Source: Desulfosporosinus sp.
Lineage (GTDB): Bacteria > Bacillota > Desulfitobacteriia > Desulfitobacteriales > Desulfitobacteriaceae
Length of the DNA stretch: 58,342 nucleotides
Reading direction: 5' to 3'
Assembly: GCA_031292055.1 (NCBI GenBank)
Contig: JARLHV010000144.1
Coordinates: 1 to 58,342 of the forward strand
Every line of letters begins with the position of its first letter. Position 1 is the stretch's first letter. Position numbers and translations under genes: made by a program. Positions 10,098-18,493 of the stretch are shown here, piece by piece. The notes under the pieces were generated by a model. It was not told the origin of the DNA, did no database searches, and was given only the letters and a program-made list of their open reading frames with translations.

Positions 10098-10297
10098 TTT
10101 GTTTTTAGGAAACCATCCCCATGCTTCAATATGTATTCACATGCGAATCCATCCTACCGTACTACCCTGGTTACTCACTATTGGACAAACTAATAGAGCC
10201 AGTAGTCTTAAATTGCAAGTCAAAGCGGTAACGTCACAGGCTTCTGCTACTGAACCATCGACTTTGCACTATGTCTTTGCGACATAAACCAATTTAC
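10098..10297 (-). promoter_or_regulatory. Leader RNA of the hutP-like/aroH operon with NAG cluster
   Basis: About 200 nt of untranslated leader lies between the predicted start of transcription and the attenuator. Six UAG triplets fall on the minus strand between 10154 and 10271, with further CAG/GAG triplets between them. The 9-mer GTAGGATGG (10149-10157) also occurs twice in the aroF leader. A small hairpin TGTC-GCAAA-GACA lies near the 5' end. It did not match T-box or other riboswitch consensus sequences that I can recall. Confidence 0.5.
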
Positions 10298-10303
10298 ATT
10301 ATT

Positions 10304-10332
10304 AGTATAATACAGTTTTACATTTCTTTCAA
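10304..10332 (-). promoter_or_regulatory. Sigma-A promoter of the hutP-like/aroH operon
   Basis: Minus strand TTGAAA (10327-10332), 17-nt spacer, TATACT (10304-10309). Transcription would begin near 10297 and run through the leader and attenuator into the HutP-like gene. Confidence 0.65.
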
Positions 10333-10372
10333 TTGCAATCTGTTAATTAGACTATATTTAGCCAAAATTCTC

Positions 10373-10852
10373 CTAAGGCCTCACCGTTACATTCTGAATA
10401 TTTCCCTGTACTACAACAATCTGATTCTGACGAGGTTCAAGCAATTGGGCATCTTTTTTTATAACTTGAACCCGTATAGTCTGCGCGACACCTATTCCAT
10501 CCAACTGAATTTGACCGGATTGAACTGTTATTTGCTGTTCCCCGTTTGCTAATGTGGCAATTAGTTTTCCATTTTGATGCACACGAATAGGAGCAGCGGG
10601 TGTCGCTTTTAAAGTCACCTGCCAGGTCTTAACCGTTTCAGTAAACTCAGGGTTCGCAAGGGAAGGCAATTCCAAGGGAGGTGCTTCGACCTTGGAAGCC
10701 ACCGCCATGTAGAATTGAATTGGGTCCCTTACCGCACTTAACTGCATCAAAATAAGTAATACTGACGCTAGAACCATTACGCGTATGATCCGACGTTCTC
10801 CCCGTTGAACTGTATTCCATAGCCATTCTAATATGCTCTCTCTTCGACGCAC
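10373..10852 (-). CDS. Membrane-anchored protein of unknown function
   Basis: About 159 residues: a basic N-terminal stretch, one membrane segment (about 25-45, VMVLASVLLILMQL), then a soluble beta-rich domain (about 75-155) likely outside the cell. The domain shows repeated short strands and an Asn/Gln/Val-rich tail, somewhat like a small adhesion or RodZ-like C-terminal domain; I do not recognise a family. The frame opens at GTG 10861, but GAGG at 10861-10864 best serves the GTG at 10852. It precedes the hutP-like promoter and follows the flavoprotein gene on the same strand. Confidence 0.6.
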   Translation of the reverse strand: MRRRESILEWLWNTVQRGERRIIRVMVLASVLLILMQLSAVRDPIQFYMAVASKVEAPPLELPSLANPEFTETVKTWQVTLKATPAAPIRVHQNGKLIATLANGEQQITVQSGQIQLDGIGVAQTIRVQVIKKDAQLLEPRQNQIVVVQGNIQNVTVRP

Positions 10853-10893
10853 GCACACCACCTCGAAAAGAGTTTATGCAGGCAAGATCTTAA

Positions 10894-12153
10894 TCAGACC
10901 ACCGAAAGCACAACATCGCAAGCGGCTCGTCCTGCTCTATAACCCATTGCAAACGCGGCCTGGAGATTATACCCGCCTGTTATACCATCGACATCCACAA
11001 CCTCGCCAGCCCAATATAGCCCTTCGACACATTTCGAAGCCATTGTTTTAGGGTTAATTTCCTTAACATCTACCCCCCCAGCTGTTACAATCGCGGTCTC
11101 GATCGCCAACGTTTCTGTGATCGTCAGTGGCAACTCTTGCAATAACCGGACCAAGTGCTTACGTTCTTCACGACTGATTTGATGCACTACTCCGTCCGGA
11201 TTAATCTCGCTCAAACGAATCATGACTGGAATCAGACTTTGCGGTAATAGGTCATCCAAGGCATTCTTAAACTGCTTATTGCTATACTTCTGAAAATCTC
11301 GTTGAACACGAGCATCTAACTGTTCTGGAGCAAGGGCAGGTTTCAAATTAATTCGCAGCTCGACTTGTTTTCCTTCACGAAGCGCATCCCCCGCCTGACG
11401 GCTTAAGGTTAATATGATGGGACCTGATACCCCAAAATGTGTAAACAACATTTCTCCAAACTCTACAATCCGTTTCTTTCCATCAATCCACAAGGAGGCC
11501 TCTGCATTGCGCAGGGCAAGTCCTTGTAGCTCTTTTACCCAATCTTCGGCTGCTTTGAGGGGTACCAAAGCTGGTCGGGGCGTGATCACATGGTGTCCGA
11601 GTTTTCGAGCAAACCGAAACCCGTCCCCGTTTGAACCAGTGGCTGGATACGATAACCCTCCGGTACATACGATGACTGCAGGGGCCAAATACCGCTTTTG
11701 ACTGGCTCCTCGCACCCCAGTAACATGCCCATTTTCAACCAGGATTTCTTCTACGGCTATACCCGATCGTATCTCTACGCCCTTATCTGCCAAGAAAGCC
11801 ACTAGGGCTTCAACCACTTTTTCCGCATCATCTGAGACAGGAAAAACTCGCCCTCCCCGTTCAACTTTTGTCTCAATTCCATAGCTGGCAAAAAAATCTC
11901 GTAAAGCCACGTTATCAAAATCCCGCAAAATGCTATGTAAGAAGCGGCCATTGCCTGGATAATGGCTAATAAACTCCGAGACATTTTCTTCATTGGTTAG
12001 ATTACAACGTCCTTTCCCTGAAATGGCTATTTTTCGACCCAGACGTTCTTTTTTTTCAAGTAATAGCACCTTGGCGCCGCCTTTAGCTGCTTGCCCAGCG
12101 GCCATCATACCAGCTGCTCCACCACCTACCACAATAACCTGATACTCGTTCAT
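10894..12153 (-). CDS. HI0933/YhiN-family FAD-dependent oxidoreductase
   Basis: A 419-residue flavoprotein of the HI0933 (BaiN/YhiN) family. It has an N-terminal dinucleotide motif VIVVGGGAAGMMAA, the typical GRKIAISGKGRCNLTN segment, VVCTGGLSYPATGSNGDG mid-protein, and the C-terminal FAD motif GLYWAGEVVDVDGITGGYNLQ with AFAMGYRAG. Family members are cytosolic flavin enzymes with mostly unknown substrates; Clostridium BaiN reduces bile-acid enones. The longest frame opens at 12204, but AAAGGAA lies 8 nt before the ATG at 12153, directly before MNEYQVIVVGGG. Possibly co-transcribed with the membrane protein downstream. Confidence 0.9.
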   Translation of the reverse strand: MNEYQVIVVGGGAAGMMAAGQAAKGGAKVLLLEKKERLGRKIAISGKGRCNLTNEENVSEFISHYPGNGRFLHSILRDFDNVALRDFFASYGIETKVERGGRVFPVSDDAEKVVEALVAFLADKGVEIRSGIAVEEILVENGHVTGVRGASQKRYLAPAVIVCTGGLSYPATGSNGDGFRFARKLGHHVITPRPALVPLKAAEDWVKELQGLALRNAEASLWIDGKKRIVEFGEMLFTHFGVSGPIILTLSRQAGDALREGKQVELRINLKPALAPEQLDARVQRDFQKYSNKQFKNALDDLLPQSLIPVMIRLSEINPDGVVHQISREERKHLVRLLQELPLTITETLAIETAIVTAGGVDVKEINPKTMASKCVEGLYWAGEVVDVDGITGGYNLQAAFAMGYRAGRAACDVVLSVV

Positions 12154-12308
12154 CCGTTTATTCCTTTCTTTATAAGAGACCCTTTTCAAGCCAGAGACCA
12201 CCACATAATTAATAACGCTCGATTTTGCCCTTAGAACTCATCTATGCTAATATTGTCAATAAATCCCGCCTTAACCGCATAATAAATTATTATTAGGAGG
12301 AATGTTCC

Positions 12309-12578
12309 ATGAGTCTTGACCAACGCACCCGTGTTGTAACGCAGATTTCAGCTGCCGTAGCTTGTAATGCCTTAGCCGCCCTCCGTCTTGCGGTCTCTGA
12401 AGCCCCGCAAGTGGGCTTAAACCCCGCAGAGATCAAGGAGATTATTACCTTAGCCAGAGATATTCAACAACAGCCCATTGCTCATGTAGCGCATTTAACC
12501 GATCAGCTTTTGCGCGAACCGAAAAAAACCCCTCACGAACACAGTGCTGACTGCGGGTGTGGTAACCACCATGCCTAA
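12309..12578 (+). CDS. Small helical protein with Cys/His tail, unknown
   Basis: An 89-residue product with AGGAGGAATGTTCC before the ATG. The body is two or three amphipathic helices (VACNALAALRLAVSEA, EIKEIITLARDIQQQPIAH), vaguely like an AhpD/carboxymuconolactone decarboxylase helical core but without the CxxC catalytic pair. The tail HEHSADCGCGNHHA is rich in His and Cys and looks metal-binding. It lies 19 bp before a PAP2 phosphatase gene. Function unknown. Confidence 0.6.
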   Translation: MSLDQRTRVVTQISAAVACNALAALRLAVSEAPQVGLNPAEIKEIITLARDIQQQPIAHVAHLTDQLLREPKKTPHEHSADCGCGNHHA

Positions 12579-12597
12579 GCCGAGGAAGTCATGAGCT

Positions 12598-13503
12598 ATG
12601 TTAGCCTTCTATCAGACGATCCAATCCTTTCACAACCCAATTAGCGATGCTTTTTTTATCCTCCTGAGCTTTTTAGGAAGCGAACCAACGTACATTCTTT
12701 TAATTGCGGTTTTTTTTTGGAATGTGGACAAACGTTTCGGTTTCAGACTAGCCGTCTTATTCCTGACGTCCATGGCTTTTAATGGCTTACTAAAAGGCTT
12801 ATTTCACACCCAGCGGCCAATTCACCAAGCGGGTATCCGCTCCATCTATCGTTCCTCAGCTCTTGGAAATTCTTTTCCGAGTGGTCATAGTCAAGGGGCG
12901 GCTACCTTTTACCCCTATGTTTGGCGACGTTGGCGACAACAGCAAGTTTGGCTAGGACTAGGAATCTTCATGATCTTAAGTATTGGTTTTTCGAGACTTT
13001 ACTTAGGTGTACACTGGCCAGGAGACATTTTGGGCGGGTATTTTTTGGGTTTCCTCATAATCTTAGGCTTTGAACGACTTGATGAAACCCTGTTCAAGCT
13101 CTCCATCTCGCTATCGTCAAAACTCCTGCTCTCCATTATCCTCCCCCTGCTTTTTTTGCTTGTTTACCATACCCGTCAAGGGTGGCAAATGGTTGGCTTT
13201 GTGATCGGATTTACCTGCGGATATTTTTTGGAGGATACCTTACTGGATTATCGGGAACGCACACAATTCGCTCCATCCGTCTATAAAACACTTGTTGGAC
13301 TATTATTTTTAGGACTTGAGGTCTGGCTTTGTCGCCCGCTAACCCAACATTATCCTTGGCTTTATCTGCCTGTTCTTACGTTAGGTGGGCTTTGGACATC
13401 GTTCGGAGCCCCTTGTATATTTCGCCGCTGCGGTTGGGAAGGGGCACTAATGGGTAAAGAAGCCTTGGCTGTCAGAACCGCTGGTCGAACAGACCAGACA
13501 TAA
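12598..13503 (+). CDS. PAP2-family membrane phosphatase
   Basis: A 301-residue membrane protein with the three PAP2/acid-phosphatase motifs: KGLFHTQRP (motif 1), SFPSGHSQG (motif 2, catalytic His) and SRLYLGVHWPGD (motif 3). About seven or eight membrane segments follow the usual layout, with a longer C-terminal membrane half. Likely substrates are phosphatidic acid, undecaprenyl pyrophosphate or sphingoid phosphates on the outer face. GAGG at 12582-12585 is about 12 nt from the ATG, so the start is slightly uncertain. The end overlaps the convergent Fe-S gene by 57 nt, unusual but within open frames on both strands. Confidence 0.85.
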   Translation: MLAFYQTIQSFHNPISDAFFILLSFLGSEPTYILLIAVFFWNVDKRFGFRLAVLFLTSMAFNGLLKGLFHTQRPIHQAGIRSIYRSSALGNSFPSGHSQGAATFYPYVWRRWRQQQVWLGLGIFMILSIGFSRLYLGVHWPGDILGGYFLGFLIILGFERLDETLFKLSISLSSKLLLSIILPLLFLLVYHTRQGWQMVGFVIGFTCGYFLEDTLLDYRERTQFAPSVYKTLVGLLFLGLEVWLCRPLTQHYPWLYLPVLTLGGLWTSFGAPCIFRRCGWEGALMGKEALAVRTAGRTDQT

Positions 13504-14526
13504 TTCCGAGTTATCAAAAATTCGTTTACCACACCGACTACAATAACTAGGACTCCCCTCGTGAATCAATATTTTACCCGTAAGTAAACGATGTGACAAG
13601 AGTTTAGTACTAAATGACAACGCTTTTGATCGGCAGACATCCACGCAACGACCACATTGAACACATTTCTGAGGTTCCAGAATAATGCGCAGTGACGCAA
13701 TCTTATCTTCTTTAGTTAGATCTTCTGGTCCTTGGTTCATTTCTTCCCGCGTTTGCAACGCACCCTGCGGACATATCGCTGCACAAACCCCACAACTGGT
13801 ACACGAATCCGCAATCGATAAAGCGCGAAATGGAATTTTCTCTGTCGGGGTCTTCTCCAAAACTTCAAGCAGCCACTGACGATATTTTGGCAAAGCATAG
13901 GTCTCATCGCCCGCCAAGTTGGGCAGCCATTGCTCGATCTTATCCCGGCCTTTTTGCCGCCAACTGGTCATCTCACCACGTGGAACGCCAGACATAGGTA
14001 ATACTACTTCAGTCGCCGGTTCCACAGCCTCTTCATCCGGCCTAACTTGTAGCCGGACGACAGCATGTTCCGGCCAGTCTCCATGAACCTGCTTAAACGT
14101 CTGAACACTAGCTGCACAAGCTCGACGATCTTCACACTCTGCACAAACTCCCGTAATGATCGTTACGGGTTTTTCCTTTGCTAAGAGCATAAGTGTCATC
14201 CAGCCATCTCGATTGAGGATTCCTAAACAGGTGATCTCAAAACCAATCGGACTTGCCTGGGGACAATTTAAAACAATCTCGTTGGCCTCGAAGAGATAAG
14301 CATGAAGTTTATCCATCATGCGATCCACGAAACCATCACTTGGGCACACAGCCATACAGGCCCCACATTCAGTGCAACGTTTGGCTTCTAACTGCCGATA
14401 TTCTGAAATAGCTTGATGAGGACAACGTTCTATACACAATCTACAAGCGCGGGCAAAAGGCTTTTTCGTATTTAGACAATTCCCGCTGTGATATACCATT
14501 TGACAGGCCATGGCTCTTACCTTCAC
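13447..14526 (-). CDS. Multi-cluster ferredoxin-like protein with zinc ribbon
   Basis: A 359-residue cytosolic Fe-S protein. N-terminal 4Fe-4S motifs: CRLCIERCPHQAI and CTECGACMAVCP (about 27-62). A middle region with scattered Cys (NCPQ, GVCAECEDRRAC) resembles HdrB/MvhD-like segments. A second pair, CTSCGVCAAICP and CVQCGRCVDVC, lies at about 235-300. A C-terminal zinc ribbon CSRCGK...CLVC closes it. The GTG start has AGGA 8 nt upstream. It follows the lactate regulator gene on the same strand, beyond a terminator, so it is probably a separate unit. Likely an electron carrier or a maturation factor; no specific partner is visible. Confidence 0.75.
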   Translation of the reverse strand: MKVRAMACQMVYHSGNCLNTKKPFARACRLCIERCPHQAISEYRQLEAKRCTECGACMAVCPSDGFVDRMMDKLHAYLFEANEIVLNCPQASPIGFEITCLGILNRDGWMTLMLLAKEKPVTIITGVCAECEDRRACAASVQTFKQVHGDWPEHAVVRLQVRPDEEAVEPATEVVLPMSGVPRGEMTSWRQKGRDKIEQWLPNLAGDETYALPKYRQWLLEVLEKTPTEKIPFRALSIADSCTSCGVCAAICPQGALQTREEMNQGPEDLTKEDKIASLRIILEPQKCVQCGRCVDVCRSKALSFSTKLLSHRLLTGKILIHEGSPSYCSRCGKRIFDNSELCLVCSTSGSDSQGFFTH

Positions 14527-14598
14527 TTCACTTTCCTTTATTTCTTACCCTAACTATCCCCTTCAATCTCAAAATTCCTGCTCTTAACTATAAAAGAA

Positions 14599-14633
14599 GC
14601 GGAAACACACCCCTTTACTTTTTGTGTTTCCGC
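14599..14633 (-). terminator. Terminator after the FadR-type regulator
   Basis: GCGGAAACAC (14599-14608) pairs perfectly with GTGTTTCCGC (14624-14633). On the minus strand TTCTTTTA follows, a few nt after the regulator stop. Confidence 0.75.
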
Positions 14634-14638
14634 CTCTT

Positions 14639-15358
14639 TTATTCCACCTCCGGAAGCAAATAATCCGCTAGTTGATTCTCAACGCCAACTAAATGATCCA
14701 ACATAAGCTTCTGAGCTCCTAGTACATCATGATTTTTAATCGCCTCATAAAGAGAATAATGCTCTTTATATAATTTCTCAGGCGTACTCCTGTCTTCGTA
14801 AAGCTTACTGCGACTGGTTTTCAACGTCTTGCGCATAGTATCAGAGATGGTGTTCATCAAACGGAACAGAATCTTGTTATGTGTGGCCCTAGCAATGGCA
14901 TAATGAAAGTTATGATCCGCATCTTCTCCTAAACGCTGGATTTGGAGATCCATGCGCATGACTTCTAAGGCCTCAAACATCTCATTGATCTCATCTTCCT
15001 CAGCTCTCTCGGCTGCTAACCCCGCGGCCTGAACCTCTAGAATCTTGCGAGCTTCATAAAGTTCTAAATCGGTATCTTTTTCAATAAATAGCATCCAAGC
15101 GAGAGGAGCAACCACTGAATCAATATTAACTTGTCTGATGTAAGTACCTTCACCAGAACGAACTTCGATCAATCCCATCATCTCAAGGGCACTGACGGCT
15201 TCACGAATGGACGCCCGACTGACTTGAAACCGCTCAACTAATTCCCGCTCCGATGGCAAACGATCACCAGGTTTCAATTGTCCTTCAGCAACGAGTTGGC
15301 CAATTTGATCAACGATCTGTTCATAAATTTTTTGGGTTTTAATGGGTTTTATAAGCAC
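14639..15358 (-). CDS. GntR/FadR-family regulator, LldR-like
   Basis: A 239-residue regulator. The N-terminal winged helix (about 8-75) contains PGDRLPSERELVERFQVSRASIREAVSALE and a wing ending SGEGTYIR. The C-terminal FCD ligand domain (about 90-230) has the metal-binding pattern with NFHYAIARATHN. The GTG start has AAGGAG 9 nt upstream. It is the last gene of the lactate block, and palindromes matching the FadR-type TGGTC-N-GACCA consensus lie over both promoters of that block, so it is very likely the lactate-responsive repressor. Ligand assignment is by context. Confidence 0.85.
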   Translation of the reverse strand: MLIKPIKTQKIYEQIVDQIGQLVAEGQLKPGDRLPSERELVERFQVSRASIREAVSALEMMGLIEVRSGEGTYIRQVNIDSVVAPLAWMLFIEKDTDLELYEARKILEVQAAGLAAERAEEDEINEMFEALEVMRMDLQIQRLGEDADHNFHYAIARATHNKILFRLMNTISDTMRKTLKTSRSKLYEDRSTPEKLYKEHYSLYEAIKNHDVLGAQKLMLDHLVGVENQLADYLLPEVE

Positions 15359-15539
15359 CCTATGTCACTCCTTCTGAACCTTTGCTCAAGGTAGAACCCG
15401 GCTGATTTATATAAACGCTGACTTCTACAAGTCCTGCGACTACCTTCTCGTATGAGCAAACAAAGGGTTTACTGCCAAGACGTTAGTCACCTCTTTAGTG
15501 TAACATATCACTTGGCCAAAACCCAATTAATTATAAATA

Positions 15540-15578
15540 AACATGGAAACACTTATTTATGCCAAGCATTTCCATGTT
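15540..15578 (-). terminator. Terminator after glcF-like gene
   Basis: AACATGGAAA (15540-15549) pairs with TTTCCATGTT (15569-15578) around a 19-nt loop; TTATTTATAATT follows on the minus strand. It separates glcF from the regulator gene. The remaining bases 15359-15539 are the upstream region of the regulator, without a clear promoter match. Confidence 0.55.
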
Positions 15579-15623
15579 CACAAAGCTGAACAATCTTTAT
15601 AAAAGCTAGAGTAGCCTGCCAAA

Positions 15624-16928
15624 CTAGTTAGAACCTTTGCGTTCTTTCTTACCTGCTCGATAAGACTCTGCCAAAATCTGAATCGTGTGCAATACTTCTT
15701 CGTCAATTCCAGCATTTTCAATCCCACTTTGCAACTGTAAGCGACAAGCAGGACAGCCTGTTGCCACAGTATCCGTGTGAGTCTGAGCAATGTCGGATGT
15801 TTTGCGATCTGAAATTTGTACGGAGAGATCGGGATGTACAAGACTGAATGAGCCCGCCATCCCACAACAGCGTCCAGCTTCTTTCATTTCAATCAGTTCC
15901 ACACCCGGAATACTTCTCAGGATTTCTCTTGGTTCTTTACTAATCCCCTGTCCACGAATTAAGTGACAAGGATCGTGATACGTCACCTTACGCGCTACTC
16001 GTCCCAAGCCTTCTTTTTTAAAAGGCACTTGATGAATCAGGAACTCAGAAATATCATACGATTTTTTCGCCCATTTGTCCGCCAAGAGTTTAAGCTCCGG
16101 ATCATTCTCCAGCAACTCTCCAAAAACATGCTTCCAAGCGGTGCCACCAGAAGAACAGGCAACTACCAAGGCATCCGCTCCCATCCTTTCAAACGCCCGC
16201 AAATTACGTTTGGCCAAAGTGCGGGCTGAGCCCACGTCTCCATTGACCGAGGCCGGGATACCACAGCAAGCCTGAAATCTGGGAATAACAACTTCAATAT
16301 CGTTTTCCGTAAGCACCTCGATGATTGCTCTGCCAATGTCCGTGTAAAAGTAATTGATCATGCAGCCCGTGAAAAATCCCACTCTCATCTTAGGGTTTTT
16401 AACCTTAATCACTTCGGGAAATTCAGAACGCAAGGTCTTTTTTGATAACATCGGAAACACTTTTTCGGTGCCTATCCCGATATCAACGCGCATACGTGCT
16501 AATTTACTGTGTCGATTCGGGATATGCTTTAAGGCCACACCCTGGAAGATACTTCCTGCCTTCATTCCAAAATCAAACACTCGCTGCATCTTCAGGGCAG
16601 TGAAGGCAATCTTTTTGACTGCGTGCAGCCCTTTTTTACGGACGGCCTCTGCCCTTGCCGCAAGAATTATTTTATCAAACCGAACCCCACAAGGGCAATT
16701 TGTATTGCAGGCCATACAGGTCGTGCAAAGGGAAAACCGCTCCGCCATTCCCTCAGTCATGTCCATTTCTCCAGAGAGAATGTATTCTACTAAACTGATC
16801 TTTCCTCTTGCCACGCCAACCTCTTGGTGTGTTTCTTTATAAATTGGACATACAGCCTGACAATTTCCGCATTTCATACATTTATGGAGTTCTTCTGTAA
16901 TCGAATCCAGTGAATTATATACGGACAC
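15624..16928 (-). CDS. GlcF-type Fe-S subunit of D-lactate/glycolate dehydrogenase
   Basis: A 434-residue cytosolic or membrane-associated Fe-S protein. Two N-terminal 4Fe-4S motifs, CMKCGNCQAVCP and CTTCMACNTNCPCG (about 17-80), are followed by two CCG domains: GCMINYFYTDIG with FQACCGIP (about 190-245) and DPCHLIRGQ with GRCCGMAGSF (about 320-380). This is the usual partner of GlcD-type FAD oxidases and passes electrons from 2-hydroxyacid oxidation to the quinone pool or another acceptor. GTG start behind AAGGAGG. The stop of glcD is 2 nt upstream, so they are co-translated. Confidence 0.9.
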   Translation of the reverse strand: MSVYNSLDSITEELHKCMKCGNCQAVCPIYKETHQEVGVARGKISLVEYILSGEMDMTEGMAERFSLCTTCMACNTNCPCGVRFDKIILAARAEAVRKKGLHAVKKIAFTALKMQRVFDFGMKAGSIFQGVALKHIPNRHSKLARMRVDIGIGTEKVFPMLSKKTLRSEFPEVIKVKNPKMRVGFFTGCMINYFYTDIGRAIIEVLTENDIEVVIPRFQACCGIPASVNGDVGSARTLAKRNLRAFERMGADALVVACSSGGTAWKHVFGELLENDPELKLLADKWAKKSYDISEFLIHQVPFKKEGLGRVARKVTYHDPCHLIRGQGISKEPREILRSIPGVELIEMKEAGRCCGMAGSFSLVHPDLSVQISDRKTSDIAQTHTDTVATGCPACRLQLQSGIENAGIDEEVLHTIQILAESYRAGKKERKGSN

Positions 16929-16930
16929 GA

Positions 16931-18319
16931 TCAGTCCCTCCTTACAATCTTCCCTGGGTTTAAGATATAACTAGGATCCAGGGCTTCTTTAATACGCCGC
17001 AAAACCGCCACACCGGCTTCACCAAATTCCCAATCCAAATATTTCATCTTAGCGATACCAATCCCATGTTCACCCGAAAGTGTTCCTCCGAGAGATATAG
17101 CTACTTGGAAAATTTCGTCCACTGCCAGATGAACTCGTTTCATTTCTTCCAGATCGCGTTCATCTGTTAAAATCGTGGGGTGTAAATTCCCGTCTCCGGC
17201 ATGTCCAAACGTGGCAATTTGCAGATTATTTTTTTCAGCAATTCTGCGAATTGCTTTAAGCATATCGGGGATTTTACTGCGGGGAACGGTCGCATCTTCA
17301 AGCACAGTGGTAGGCCTTTTCTGAGCAAGAGCGGGAAGCGCACTCCGACGAGCCAGCCATAAAAGGTCGCGCTCTTGATCATCTTTGGCTATTTTCACCT
17401 GAACGGCGCCCTCTTCTTGCAAAATCTTTTCAACCAACACAGCTTCTCGTTCGACTACTTCTTTGTACCCATCAACTTCACACAAGAGAACTGCTTGGGC
17501 ATCGAGTGGAAGTCCTGCGTGCACAAAATGCTCCACAGTCTGAATCGTTACATTATCCATAATCTCGAGAGTTGCCGGAATAATCTTATTGCGGATAATG
17601 GCGGCAATGGCCCTCCCGGCCTTATCAACATCATCAAAAACAGCCAGGATACTTTTCCGTGCTTCGGGAGCCGGAATTAGTTTCACGATGATTTCGGTGA
17701 TAATCCCCAATGTTCCTTCCGCCCCAGTAAAGAGAGCTACTAAATCATATCCTGTGACATTTTTTACCGTTTTTCCACCCCAACGGATAATTTCTCCATT
17801 CGCTAAAACTAATTGCAAACCCATAATATAATGTTTGGTTACACCGTATTTCAGCCCGCGCAATCCGCCCGAACACTCCGAAACCGAGCCTCCCATCGTT
17901 GCCGTGGTGACTGTACCGGGATCCGGTGGATACAATAAACCGAGCTTGGCCGCTTCATCATTAAGAGTCTGAATAATCACCCCAGGTTGAACGGTTGCTG
18001 TTAAATTATCCTGGTCTACTTCCAGAATTTTATTTAGGTTGAGCATGGAGAGAACGATACCCCCTTCAGTGGGAATCGTTCCCCCACTGAGGTTCGTTCC
18101 TGAACCACGCGGATAGATAGGGACATGGTAACGGATGGCGATTTTAACGACCTCAGCCACCTGTTCTGTAGAAAGGGGCGAAACCACAACATCCGGCTTA
18201 TGATGTTTCATCGCCGCAGTCGCGTCATAAGCATAAGTCAATAAGTCTTCTTGCTCTGTGAGGACATTTTCACTACCGAGCATTTTAACAAGTTCATCCA
18301 AGACTTCACGAGCTAACAT
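16931..18319 (-). CDS. GlcD-type FAD-linked 2-hydroxyacid (D-lactate) dehydrogenase
   Basis: A 462-residue VAO-family flavoprotein. FAD PP-loop region: IYPRGSGTNLSGGTIPTEGGIVL; further FAD-binding segment GSVSECSGGLRGLKYG; C-terminal catalytic region TFGHAGDGNLHP and SGEHGIG. Its length equals that of GlcD. It oxidises D-lactate or glycolate; the lactate permease gene next to it and the LldR-like regulator favour lactate. It has its own promoter with an operator, upstream at 18357-18405, and forms a two-gene unit with the Fe-S subunit. Confidence 0.92.
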   Translation of the reverse strand: MLAREVLDELVKMLGSENVLTEQEDLLTYAYDATAAMKHHKPDVVVSPLSTEQVAEVVKIAIRYHVPIYPRGSGTNLSGGTIPTEGGIVLSMLNLNKILEVDQDNLTATVQPGVIIQTLNDEAAKLGLLYPPDPGTVTTATMGGSVSECSGGLRGLKYGVTKHYIMGLQLVLANGEIIRWGGKTVKNVTGYDLVALFTGAEGTLGIITEIIVKLIPAPEARKSILAVFDDVDKAGRAIAAIIRNKIIPATLEIMDNVTIQTVEHFVHAGLPLDAQAVLLCEVDGYKEVVEREAVLVEKILQEEGAVQVKIAKDDQERDLLWLARRSALPALAQKRPTTVLEDATVPRSKIPDMLKAIRRIAEKNNLQIATFGHAGDGNLHPTILTDERDLEEMKRVHLAVDEIFQVAISLGGTLSGEHGIGIAKMKYLDWEFGEAGVAVLRRIKEALDPSYILNPGKIVRRD

Positions 18320-18356
18320 CCTTATACCCCCTTTAAAGTGCCAGTCGATGGTCTAC

Positions 18357-18405
18357 TTGTCAGACCACCTAACTATATACTAATCCAATTAGGCAGAAAT
18401 TTCAA
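18357..18405 (-). promoter_or_regulatory. glcDF promoter with FadR-type operator
   Basis: Minus strand: TTGAAA (18400-18405), 17-nt spacer, TAGTAT (18377-18382), then a palindrome at 18357-18367 that reads TTGTCAGACCA on the plus strand and fits TGGTC-N-GACCA. The operator covers the predicted start of transcription, as expected for repression. A further GGTC half-site (18350-18353) extends it. Confidence 0.7.
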
Positions 18406-18440
18406 TATGTAATTGAAATTTTCTTTCTGCATTCAACAAA

Positions 18441-18472
18441 GTGGGAAGGGTTAATGGACACCCACTTCCCAC
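18441..18472 (-). terminator. Terminator after lctP
   Basis: GTGGGAAG (18441-18448) pairs with CTTCCCAC (18465-18472); TTTGTTG follows on the minus strand. It lies 22 bp after the permease stop and before the glcDF promoter. Confidence 0.55.
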
Positions 18473-18493
18473 AATACCCCTTTTTTTAAATAT

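Noticed and set aside
10140..10180. T-box-like string AGGGTAGTACGG in the hutP-like leader (minus strand)
   Set aside because: The T-box core AGGGUGGNACCGCG needs UGG to pair with the tRNA end; that is absent here, and I found no clear specifier stem. UAG clustering explains the region better.
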